From: Candidatus Halomonas stercoripullorum
Lineage (GTDB): Bacteria > Pseudomonadota > Gammaproteobacteria > Pseudomonadales > Halomonadaceae
Length of the DNA stretch: 5,234 nt
Direction: 5' to 3'
NCBI GenBank assembly: GCA_019114645.1
Contig: DXFC01000009.1
Location: 1 to 5,234 of the forward strand
The position numbers and the translations under genes are program-made. The notes under the pieces are model-generated. The model saw only the letters and a list, made by a program, of their open reading frames with translations. It had not been told where the DNA came from and made no database searches. Shown here one piece after another: positions 1 through 5,234 of the stretch; position 1 is the stretch's first letter, and each line of letters starts with the position of its first letter.

Positions 1-1
1 C

Positions 2-463
2 GTACCACTGCTGATCGCGCATCTGGTGGTATTCTGGTACTCACAGGACTCCAACGTGACGCCACCCTTTGCCCTGGCTGCTTTTGCCGGCGCGGCAGTG
101 GCGGGTGGCAAGCCAATGGCCACCAGTTTCCAGGCCTGGAAGTTTGCCAAGGGGCTCTACCTGATTCCGATGTTCATGGTCTTTAACCCCGAGATTATCA
201 TGGGGGGACCGATGGCCCAGGTGATCTGGAGCGGAACGATAGCGATAGTCGCCTTGATGGCCTTCGTGGCCAGCATAGAGGGCTACCTGTTCGCCCGTAT
301 TACGCTGATACCCCGGGTGCTGCTGGCAGCGTCAATGATTGGTATTTTCTACCCCAGTTTCATGACCGAAGTGGTTGGCTTCGTTGCTATCCTGCTACTG
401 TTGGGCGGCAACTGGGTGGCCGGCCGGCGCGAGAACAGTGCTGCCGGAGTCGGAACAGCCTGA
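2..463 (+). CDS. TRAP transporter fused permease, DctQM (4TM/12TM, TAXI-type), C-terminal fragment
   Basis: This is the 3' end of a gene that begins before the window; 153 residues are visible in the frame starting at base 2, ending at TGA 461-463. TRAP transporters are secondary, ion-driven uptake systems for organic acids and similar solutes, with a periplasmic binding protein and an inner-membrane permease. The visible part shows the C-terminal signature of fused DctQM permeases paired with TAXI-type binding proteins: a helix with H7 and an FWY motif, then NVTPPFALAAF (residues 18-28), an alanine/glycine-rich AGAAVAGGKPM stretch, the FQAWKFAKGLYLIPM helix, and an FNPE motif. Hydrophobic segments continue to near the end (IWSGTIAIVALMAFV, VLLAASMIGIFY, VGFVAILLLLGG), followed by a short polar tail. 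The substrate cannot be told from this part. The binding-protein gene is presumably upstream. Family assignment is from recognised motifs; there is no sign of disruption. Confidence 0.86.
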   Translation, partial: VPLLIAHLVVFWYSQDSNVTPPFALAAFAGAAVAGGKPMATSFQAWKFAKGLYLIPMFMVFNPEIIMGGPMAQVIWSGTIAIVALMAFVASIEGYLFARITLIPRVLLAASMIGIFYPSFMTEVVGFVAILLLLGGNWVAGRRENSAAGVGTA

Positions 464-513
464 GGGTAGTGGCCGTTTATTCATGCAAGCAGCTAACTGC
501 ACAAGTGGACAAG

Positions 514-542
514 ATGACGGCGCCTGCGGGCGCCGTTAGAAT
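514..542 (+). promoter_or_regulatory. Putative sigma70 promoter for purEK
   Basis: A -35-like ATGACG (514-519, 4 of 6 matches to TTGACA) lies exactly 17 bp from a -10-like TAGAAT (537-542, 5 of 6 matches to TATAAT). Transcription would start near 549-550 and give a leader of about 57 nt before the purE ATG. It is the best sigma70 pairing I found in the 143-bp gap between the TRAP gene and purE. The spacer (520-536) is very GC-rich and lies within an inverted repeat, which suggests control by a DNA-binding protein. This is inferred from consensus matching alone. Confidence 0.5.
515..538. repeat. GC-rich inverted repeat (hairpin or operator) upstream of purE
   Basis: Arms ACGGCGCC (517-524) and GGCGCCGT (529-536) are perfect reverse complements around the 4-nt loop TGCG. 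In RNA the stem extends by a G-U pair (516/537) and a U-A pair (515/538), giving 10 pairs. It sits 52 bp past the TRAP gene stop, so it could end that transcript, but no T-run follows (the next bases are GAATATCTG), which argues against a standard intrinsic terminator. It also fills the spacer of the predicted purEK promoter, which makes an operator role possible. Sequence symmetry is certain; function is not. Confidence 0.45.
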
Positions 543-572
543 ATCTGCCCTTCCTATATACGTAGCTGCTTC

Positions 573-586
573 ACGTGCTTGCACGT
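573..586. repeat. 14-bp inverted repeat in the purE leader
   Basis: ACGTGC (573-578) and GCACGT (581-586) are perfect reverse complements separated by TT. The element lies between the predicted transcription start and the purE ribosome binding site, 20 bp before the ATG. A palindromic TACGTA (559-564) lies just upstream. It does not resemble the E. coli PurR box (ACGCAAACGTTTGCGT) beyond being symmetric. It may be a binding site for an unidentified regulator or chance; the 2-nt loop makes a stable RNA hairpin with the full stem unlikely. Confidence 0.3.
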
Positions 587-595
587 ACCACACCC

Positions 596-600
596 GGGAG
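596..600 (+). promoter_or_regulatory. Ribosome binding site deciding the purE start
   Basis: GGGAG at 596-600 is 6 nt before the ATG at 607, a good Shine-Dalgarno distance. The reading frame stays open back to a GTG at 469, but that start would add 46 residues unlike PurE, run the protein through the predicted promoter, and lacks a comparable site. The ATG at 607 gives the family's usual N-terminus. Confidence 0.7.
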
Positions 601-606
601 CCTTAC

Positions 607-1116
607 ATGCAATCCAACGAGACGCCACGCGTAGGCGTGATCATGGGGTCGAAGTCCGACTGGCCGGTCATGGAGCACGCCGTGGCGATGCTCGAACGCC
701 TTGGCGTGGCGTACGAAACCCGTGTGGTTTCGGCGCACCGGACCCCGGACCTGTTGTTCGGTTATGCTAAAACCGCTGCCGAGCGGGGCTTGCAGGTCAT
801 CGTTGCCGGTGCTGGCGGTGCGGCCCATCTGCCCGGCATGGTAGCCTCACAGACGGCGCTGCCCGTACTGGGTGTGCCGGTGGAGTCCAAGGCGCTCAAG
901 GGGCTCGACTCGCTGCTCTCCATCGTGCAGATGCCCGGCGGTATTGCCGTGGGTACGCTGGCCATCGGCAAGGCCGGGGCCACCAATGCGGGCCTGTTGG
1001 CGGCACAGATCGTTGGCCTGCAGGATGCCAAAGTGCTTGCTGCCGTTGAAGCCTTCCGGAGCGAGCAAACGCAAACCGTGCTCGACAACCCTGATCCTCG
1101 TCCCGACGGCGTATAA
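607..1116 (+). CDS. purE: N5-carboxyaminoimidazole ribonucleotide mutase PurE (class I)
   Basis: A 169-residue cytosolic enzyme of de novo purine synthesis that converts N5-CAIR to CAIR by moving the carboxyl group from N5 to C4. Family motifs are all present: the phosphate-binding loop GSKSDWP (residues 14-20), SAHRTP (42-47) carrying conserved histidine H44, AGAGGAAHLPGM (67-78) carrying H74, GVPVESK (89-95), and QMPGGIAVGTLAIG (108-121). Length is typical of bacterial class I PurE (about 160-170), and the adjacent purK supports class I (mutase) rather than the class II AIR carboxylase found where PurK is absent. The start at 607 is chosen for its GGGAG site and the family N-terminus. purK follows 11 nt after the stop, so the two are almost certainly co-transcribed. 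The C-terminal tail, after about residue 150, is polar and proline-rich (DNPDPRPDGV) and lies outside the conserved core. Confidence 0.97.
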   Translation: MQSNETPRVGVIMGSKSDWPVMEHAVAMLERLGVAYETRVVSAHRTPDLLFGYAKTAAERGLQVIVAGAGGAAHLPGMVASQTALPVLGVPVESKALKGLDSLLSIVQMPGGIAVGTLAIGKAGATNAGLLAAQIVGLQDAKVLAAVEAFRSEQTQTVLDNPDPRPDGV

Positions 1117-1121
1117 AGGAG
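1116..1121 (+). promoter_or_regulatory. purK ribosome binding site overlapping the purE stop
   Basis: AAGGAG begins at the last base of the purE TAA (1114-1116) and is 6 nt before the purK ATG at 1128. This arrangement is typical of translational coupling within an operon and fixes the purK start. Confidence 0.8.
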
Positions 1122-1127
1122 CGAGCC

Positions 1128-2249
1128 ATGAACATCGGTGTACTCGGTGCCGGACAACTCGGCCGCATGCTGGCTTTGGCCGGCTATCCCCTGGCCAATC
1201 GGTTCACCTTCCTTGATACCACGGGGCATCCCAGTGCGGGTATCGGCGAGGTAATGGTGGATACGGATCGTCGACATCTTGATGATTTTCTGGCCAAGGT
1301 GGATCTGGTGACTTATGAGTTCGAGCACCTGCCCGTTTCATTGGTGCAGGCCATCGAAGAGGTCAAGCCGGTCTATCCTTCAAGCGAAGCGATTCGTATT
1401 TGTCAGAACCGCACCGAGGAGAAGGCGCTGTTCGACCGGCTGGAGATTCCCACCCCTGCCTATCGCATCGTGGAGAGTGCCGCGGCACTGGAGACGGCAG
1501 CCCGTGAGCTGGGTTGCCCGGTAGTCGCCAAGTCGGTGACCGAAGGCTACGACGGCAAGGGGCAGGCAGTGCTGCGCGATCCGGCCGGGGCGATGGAGGC
1601 CTGGCGCGATATCGGCCATCCGCAGTTGATTGTCGAGGCGTTCGTCGATTTTGTGCGTGAGGTGTCGATTATTGCCGTGCGCGGCCGTGATGGCGAGGTG
1701 GTGTTTTATCCCATGGCCGAGAATCAGCATGTGGATGGCATCCTGCGCTACTCCATAGCTCCCATGCCGGATCTGGACGAGAGGGTTCAGCAAAATGCCG
1801 AGCGTTATATTCGCGCCTTGCTCGATGAACTCGACTATGTGGGCGTACTGGCTCTGGAGCTGTTCCAGACCCGCGATGGCAGCTTGCTGGCCAACGAGAT
1901 GGCGCCCAGGGTGCATAACTCCGGGCACTGGACCATGGACGGTGCGGTAACCAGCCAGTTCGAGAATCACCTGCGCGCCATCCAGGGCTTGCCGCTGGGC
2001 GACACTTCGGCGCGCATGCCGACCTGCATGGTCAACGTGATCGGCAAGGAGGGCGACCCGACAGCCCTGCTTGGCATTGTCGATGCCCATCCACACCGCT
2101 ACGACAAGAGTGCCCGCCCCGGGCGCAAGCTGGCCCATATCAATCTGCTGGCACCGACCCACGACGAACTGCTCGACAAGGTGCGTACCTGCGCCGCCCT
2201 GCTGCCCGATGCCCCGCTACCGCGCTTCAGCTTTGAAGGGGGAAATTAG
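1128..2249 (+). CDS. purK: N5-carboxyaminoimidazole ribonucleotide synthase PurK (ATP-grasp)
   Basis: A 373-residue cytosolic ATP-grasp ligase that makes N5-CAIR from AIR, bicarbonate and ATP, the substrate for PurE encoded just upstream. The N-terminal nucleotide-fold domain opens with IGVLGAGQLGRM (3-14); YEFEHLP (63-69) is the PurK version of the YEFENVP motif. The ATP-grasp domain has AKSVTEGYDGKGQ (134-146) with K135 and the glycine-rich loop, the EAFVDFVREVS segment (170-180) expected to contact nucleotide, and YPMAENQHVDGIL (194-206). The metal and phosphate site motif NEMAPRVHNSGHW (256-268) is followed by SQFENHLRAIQGLPLG (276-291). The C-terminal domain ends with a typical HINLLAPTHDELLDK region (337-351). 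Length is normal for the family (about 350-390) and no key motif is missing. ATG 1128 has a strong ribosome binding site and no competing upstream start. It is very likely expressed with purE. Confidence 0.97.
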   Translation: MNIGVLGAGQLGRMLALAGYPLANRFTFLDTTGHPSAGIGEVMVDTDRRHLDDFLAKVDLVTYEFEHLPVSLVQAIEEVKPVYPSSEAIRICQNRTEEKALFDRLEIPTPAYRIVESAAALETAARELGCPVVAKSVTEGYDGKGQAVLRDPAGAMEAWRDIGHPQLIVEAFVDFVREVSIIAVRGRDGEVVFYPMAENQHVDGILRYSIAPMPDLDERVQQNAERYIRALLDELDYVGVLALELFQTRDGSLLANEMAPRVHNSGHWTMDGAVTSQFENHLRAIQGLPLGDTSARMPTCMVNVIGKEGDPTALLGIVDAHPHRYDKSARPGRKLAHINLLAPTHDELLDKVRTCAALLPDAPLPRFSFEGGN

Positions 2250-2298
2250 CAAAGTGGTGGCTCTCGGGTAAAGATAGGGGGACGCCAGGTTTCGTAAA

Positions 2299-2304
2299 GA
2301 GGGG
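2299..2304 (+). promoter_or_regulatory. Ribosome binding site bearing on the GGDEF/EAL start
   Basis: GAGGGG at 2299-2304, within AAAGAGGGG, lies 6 nt before GTG 2311 and directly abuts TTG 2305, so GTG 2311 is the better of the two. A second purine-rich site, AGGAG at 2341-2345, precedes an in-frame GTG at 2350 by only 4 nt, so 2350 remains a possible start that would shorten the protein by 13 residues without touching any domain. Confidence 0.45.
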
Positions 2305-2310
2305 TTGCTT

Positions 2311-4650
2311 GTGCCTTTGCCGCTGTGGAAATCGCCGGACAGGAGAGAGGTGGCACTAAATGTCACGCAGCAGCGGCAGCTGGCGGGGGAGCAAGTGCGC
2401 TTGCTCTATGAGCGCTTGTGGCAGCCGGTCGTCTCCAGCTTGCTGGCGGCCTGCTTGCTGGTCGCTGCCATGTGGCCGATCGTCCCGCAGGGGTATCTGC
2501 TGGTTTGGTTGCTGGTGCTTACAGCCATCTCCGGGGGCCGGTTGGCCCTGGCTCGCTATTACCACCGCCAGCCGGAGGCGTGCCGCTATCGGCGACGCTG
2601 GCTGCTCCGTTTTGCTGTGGGAACCGCGCTGTCCGGCCTGGTATGGGGGGCAGCCGGGGTATTGATGTTTGTGACCGAGCATTTCGGACAACTGGCGGTG
2701 CTGGTGGTTGTCCTGGCGGGGGTCTCTGCCGGAGGAGTCACGACACTTTCTGCTATCGGCTGGATGGCACCGTTGTTTGTGGTGCCGATTCTGTCTCCGC
2801 TACTGATTCTATTGCTACTGCAAGGGAGCGGCTTGATGCTGTTGCTTGCCGCGCTAGTGGCCTTGTTCCTTGGATTGGTGATGGTATCGGGGCGGCGTCT
2901 GAATCAGTTCGTTCATGACAATATTTCGTTGCGTCTCGTGGTGTCCTCTAGTGAAAGCCAGCTACGTATCAGCGAGGCACGTTACCGTGCCATCTTCCGT
3001 CATACTCCGCTGGGTGTACTCCACTTCGATTGTGGCGGACGAGTCGTTGATTGCAACGCAGTGGGCTTGTCGATTCTGGGGCTTCGCAAGCAGCAACTGC
3101 TGGGAATGGACCTCTTCAACGAGCTGAATGACCCACGTGTGATCGAAGCGATACACAATGCCCTGAAGAGCGGCACCGGTTACTTCGAAGGGACCTACCG
3201 CTCGGTGAAAAGTGGCAAGCGCACGCCGCTGCGCGCCTTTTTCAGCGCCTTGCATAACGAATCAGGTGAGCGGGACGGCGGGGTGGTGGTGCTTGAGGAC
3301 TTTACCGAGCGTAAGCGGGCGGAAGAGACCATTCATCGCCAGGCCTATTTTGACTCTCTTACCGAGCTGCCCAATCGGCGGATGTTGATTGAAGCGCTGG
3401 CATCTACCATTCGTGACCGCCGTGACGATGGTTGCCTGGGGCTGGTGATGTTTCTCGATCTGGATCGCTTCAAGATCATTAACGATACCCTGGGTCACAG
3501 CGTGGGGGATGAGTTGTTGCGCCAGGTCAGCAAGCGACTGTTGGCGAGTATTGATGACCAGGGCATGGCGGCACGCTTGAGTGGTGATGAGTTTGTGATA
3601 TTGCGGCCGGTGCTCAGTGATAATCTGGAGGTCGGGGCTCAACGAGCCGAGCGGCGGGCCGAGCTATTACTGGACAGTCTGCGCCAAACCTATGATCTGG
3701 GGGGGCAGCATCTCAGCGTGACGCCAAGTATCGGTTACACGCTTTTTCCGTTGGCCGATGAAGATGTAGGCGACGTGCTGCGCCATGCTGATACCGCCAT
3801 GTATCAGGCCAAACTAAGGGGAAGAGCCCAGGTCTGTGGTTACGAGCCGGCCATGCAGGCGCAATTGAATCGGCGCCTGGAAACCGAGCAGGCGTTACGT
3901 CGCGCCTTGACGGAGGGCCAGATGAGCATTGATTTTCAGCCCCAGTACGATGCGCGGAATAACCTCGTTGGGGCGGAGGCATTGATGCGCTGGCAGCATC
4001 CACAGCATGGCTGGATTTCACCCGAGGTATTCATTCCCATCGCCGAGGAGAGCGACCTGATCGTCGAGCTGGAAACATGGCTGCTGGAATATTGCTGTGC
4101 AATGCTGGCGCGGGTGCCAACGGCTACCTTGCCACGCCTCTCGATCAATATCAGCGTGCGGCACTTCGCCCAGCCCGGTTTCGTTGAGGCGGTCACCTGG
4201 GCGGTTGGCAGCCATGGTGTAGACCCCTCACGGCTGGTGGTGGAGTTGACGGAAAGCGTCATGATCGCCGGTCTGGAAGAGGCCTCCGAGCGCATGGAGG
4301 CGTTGAAGCGGATTGGTGTGCGCTTTGCACTCGATGACTTCGGTACCGGATTTTCTTCGCTGGCCTATCTCAAGTCGTTGCCACTGGACGAACTCAAGAT
4401 AGACCGCAGTTTCGTCAAGCATATCGATACCGAAGGCAGTGATGCTGCCATTGTCGAGACGATTCTGGCGATGGCCCGGCACCTCGGTATCGCGGTGGTG
4501 GCTGAAGGCGTGGAGAACGAAGCCCAGCAGGCTTATTTGCTGGCTCGTGACTGTCAGGTGTTTCAGGGGTTTTACTATTCCCGCCCAATGCCTGCCGAGG
4601 CGTTCGAAAGCTTGCTGAGCAAGTCAGACCAGCCCACCGCTGAGCCATAG
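2311..4650 (+). CDS. Membrane-anchored PAS-GGDEF-EAL cyclic-di-GMP protein, probable phosphodiesterase
   Basis: A 779-residue inner-membrane signalling protein (start GTG 2311; TTG 2305 and GTG 2350 are alternatives). After a short cytoplasmic N-terminus come about six hydrophobic segments (roughly 40-57, 62-80, 98-121, 127-150, 152-170, 174-193), a likely sensory membrane domain whose family I cannot name. A helical linker leads to a PAS domain (about 222-338, ending in the usual DFTERKRAEE), a GGDEF domain (about 340-505) and an EAL domain (about 520-765). The GGDEF part keeps the metal and substrate residues in FLDLDRFK (D383), N391 and D400, but its signature is SGDEF (424-428), and the position of the RxxD inhibitory site reads DDQG (415-418). 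The EAL domain is complete in its known motifs: EALMRW (556-561), N613 in NIS, ELTES (645-649), DDFGTG (675-680), K696 in LKID, AEGVEN (731-736) and Q752. Hydrolysis of c-di-GMP is therefore the likeliest activity; synthesis or GTP-sensing by the SGDEF domain is possible. It starts 61 bp after purK and its 3' end overlaps the convergent TraX-like gene by 27 bp. Confidence 0.93.
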   Translation: MPLPLWKSPDRREVALNVTQQRQLAGEQVRLLYERLWQPVVSSLLAACLLVAAMWPIVPQGYLLVWLLVLTAISGGRLALARYYHRQPEACRYRRRWLLRFAVGTALSGLVWGAAGVLMFVTEHFGQLAVLVVVLAGVSAGGVTTLSAIGWMAPLFVVPILSPLLILLLLQGSGLMLLLAALVALFLGLVMVSGRRLNQFVHDNISLRLVVSSSESQLRISEARYRAIFRHTPLGVLHFDCGGRVVDCNAVGLSILGLRKQQLLGMDLFNELNDPRVIEAIHNALKSGTGYFEGTYRSVKSGKRTPLRAFFSALHNESGERDGGVVVLEDFTERKRAEETIHRQAYFDSLTELPNRRMLIEALASTIRDRRDDGCLGLVMFLDLDRFKIINDTLGHSVGDELLRQVSKRLLASIDDQGMAARLSGDEFVILRPVLSDNLEVGAQRAERRAELLLDSLRQTYDLGGQHLSVTPSIGYTLFPLADEDVGDVLRHADTAMYQAKLRGRAQVCGYEPAMQAQLNRRLETEQALRRALTEGQMSIDFQPQYDARNNLVGAEALMRWQHPQHGWISPEVFIPIAEESDLIVELETWLLEYCCAMLARVPTATLPRLSINISVRHFAQPGFVEAVTWAVGSHGVDPSRLVVELTESVMIAGLEEASERMEALKRIGVRFALDDFGTGFSSLAYLKSLPLDELKIDRSFVKHIDTEGSDAAIVETILAMARHLGIAVVAEGVENEAQQAYLLARDCQVFQGFYYSRPMPAEAFESLLSKSDQPTAEP

Positions 4651-5234
4651 CCACAAGGCGATCAGGGCGAAGTGGCCCGGGTACCAGGCCAGCCAGAGCT
4701 GACGCGGCATGGCAGTGGGTACCAGTGGAGTCAAACGGTGGGCACCTGCGGCCAACCACAGCACCACGAAACAGGTGGCAACAGTAAACGATTTGGCCAT
4801 GTCGCTGCTGTTCATCATGCCGGCGACGATCAATACCGGGAGCGCGTAGGCTGCAGCTCGCAGCCGTTCCGGCAAGCTTTCGCCACTACCGTGTAGATGA
4901 TGCATACCGAGCATGAGAGTCGGTATCAGCAGCAATCCAAGGTGCCCATACTCGACCCATGGGCCCAGCAAATACCAGAGCATGAGTGTGCCCACTGCTG
5001 TCGCGCCAAGCTGCAAGCTGCCAAGGCTGCCGTTGCGGTAGCGTGCCAGGCTGGTGCGCCACCAGGCGCCCCCGGCCAGGCCCAGGGCGAGGGTAAAGCA
5101 AACATTCAGCAGGAAGGCGTCAGAGGCGCGCGGCATCAACATGTAGGGCAGCTGGGCGGCCAGCCCGATGATCAGGATGCGGCGGGCATAGCGCAGCGGG
5201 TTGCGCGTGTTGAACAGGCCGTGCCAGGCCACCA
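4624..5234 (-). CDS. TraX-family integral membrane protein, N-terminus beyond window
   Basis: An open frame entering at the window's right edge and ending at TGA (complement of 4624-4626); 202 residues are visible counting from a GTG at 5232, which is probably an internal valine codon. About seven hydrophobic segments are seen (roughly 17-34, 38-57, 72-91, 95-110, 122-140, 148-164, 178-197). Features I recognise from the TraX family are the arginine-bearing RYARRILIIGLAAQLPY (14-30), NVCFTLALGL (43-52), and a C-terminal AWYPGHFALIALW (182-194) that matches the family's final YPxH-type helix. TraX of the F plasmid acetylates the N-terminus of pilin, but chromosomal members away from conjugation genes are common and their substrate is unknown. 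The expected N-terminal DHI-type motif would lie outside the window, perhaps 40-50 residues further. No conjugation gene is nearby here. The gene converges on the GGDEF/EAL gene with a 27-bp overlap. Confidence 0.78.
   Translation of the reverse strand, partial: VAWHGLFNTRNPLRYARRILIIGLAAQLPYMLMPRASDAFLLNVCFTLALGLAGGAWWRTSLARYRNGSLGSLQLGATAVGTLMLWYLLGPWVEYGHLGLLLIPTLMLGMHHLHGSGESLPERLRAAAYALPVLIVAGMMNSSDMAKSFTVATCFVVLWLAAGAHRLTPLVPTAMPRQLWLAWYPGHFALIALWLWLSGGLV

Noticed and set aside
505..511. TGGACA (506-511) as a -35 for the purE promoter
   Set aside because: It matches the consensus in 5 of 6 positions but is 25 bp from TAGAAT and has no -10 at proper spacing.
469..606. N-terminal extension of PurE from GTG 469
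   Set aside because: The 46 added residues do not resemble PurE, the region holds the predicted promoter and inverted repeats, and ATG 607 has a well-spaced ribosome binding site.
762..1328. Minus-strand open frame of 188 codons across purE and the start of purK
   Set aside because: It is antisense to two clear genes in a GC-rich genome where such shadow frames are common; the translation has no recognisable motif.
1380..2162. Minus-strand open frame of 260 codons inside purK
   Set aside because: It lies wholly antisense to an intact, well-conserved purK and its translation shows no family features.
2246..2274. Possible promoter (TTAGCA, 17 bp, TAAAGA) before the c-di-GMP gene
   Set aside because: The -10 matches only 3 of 6 and the -35 4 of 6, and the -35 overlaps the purK stop; too weak to call.
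2418..2918. Plus-strand open frame of 166 codons in another frame of the membrane region
   Set aside because: It is a shadow of the hydrophobic N-terminus of the GGDEF/EAL gene; its glycine-, alanine- and arginine-rich translation looks like out-of-frame reading.
4614..4645. 7-bp direct repeat GCTGAGC (4614-4620 and 4639-4645) near the convergent gene ends
   Set aside because: Short and in coding sequence with no target-site or hairpin context; probably chance.

Overview
This is a GC-rich stretch of bacterial chromosome, probably from a gammaproteobacterium. The pairing of a fused TRAP-transporter permease, an adjacent purE-purK pair, a GGDEF/EAL regulator and a chromosomal TraX homologue would fit a Halomonas-like marine or halophilic organism. 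That assignment rests on gene content and general protein flavour only, with no database comparison.

Layout: bases 2-463 (+) are the C-terminal end of a TRAP transporter membrane subunit of the fused DctQM, TAXI-associated type. Bases 464-606 are an intergenic region with a plausible sigma70 promoter whose 17-bp spacer is mostly a GC-rich inverted repeat, and a second small inverted repeat in the predicted 5' leader. Bases 607-1116 (+) are purE and 1128-2249 (+) are purK, with the purK ribosome binding site overlapping the purE stop codon. Bases 2311-4650 (+) encode a large membrane-anchored PAS-GGDEF-EAL protein, which overlaps tail-to-tail by 27 bp with a TraX-family membrane protein on the minus strand (4624-5234, running off the window end).

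How the genes work together: PurK and PurE catalyse consecutive steps of de novo purine synthesis. PurK carboxylates AIR to N5-CAIR using ATP and bicarbonate, and PurE rearranges N5-CAIR to CAIR, so their joint transcription makes sense. The c-di-GMP protein follows purK by 61 bp and could be read through from purEK. It has a complete set of EAL catalytic motifs but an SGDEF variant of the GGDEF signature and no RxxD inhibitory site, so its net activity is probably phosphodiesterase. The TRAP permease and the TraX-like protein have no evident functional link to the others.

I see no mobile element, CRISPR array, tRNA, rRNA or clear new system. The most notable points are the palindromic promoter spacer ahead of purE, the SGDEF/EAL asymmetry, and the convergent gene overlap. 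Overall this reads as ordinary chromosomal sequence.
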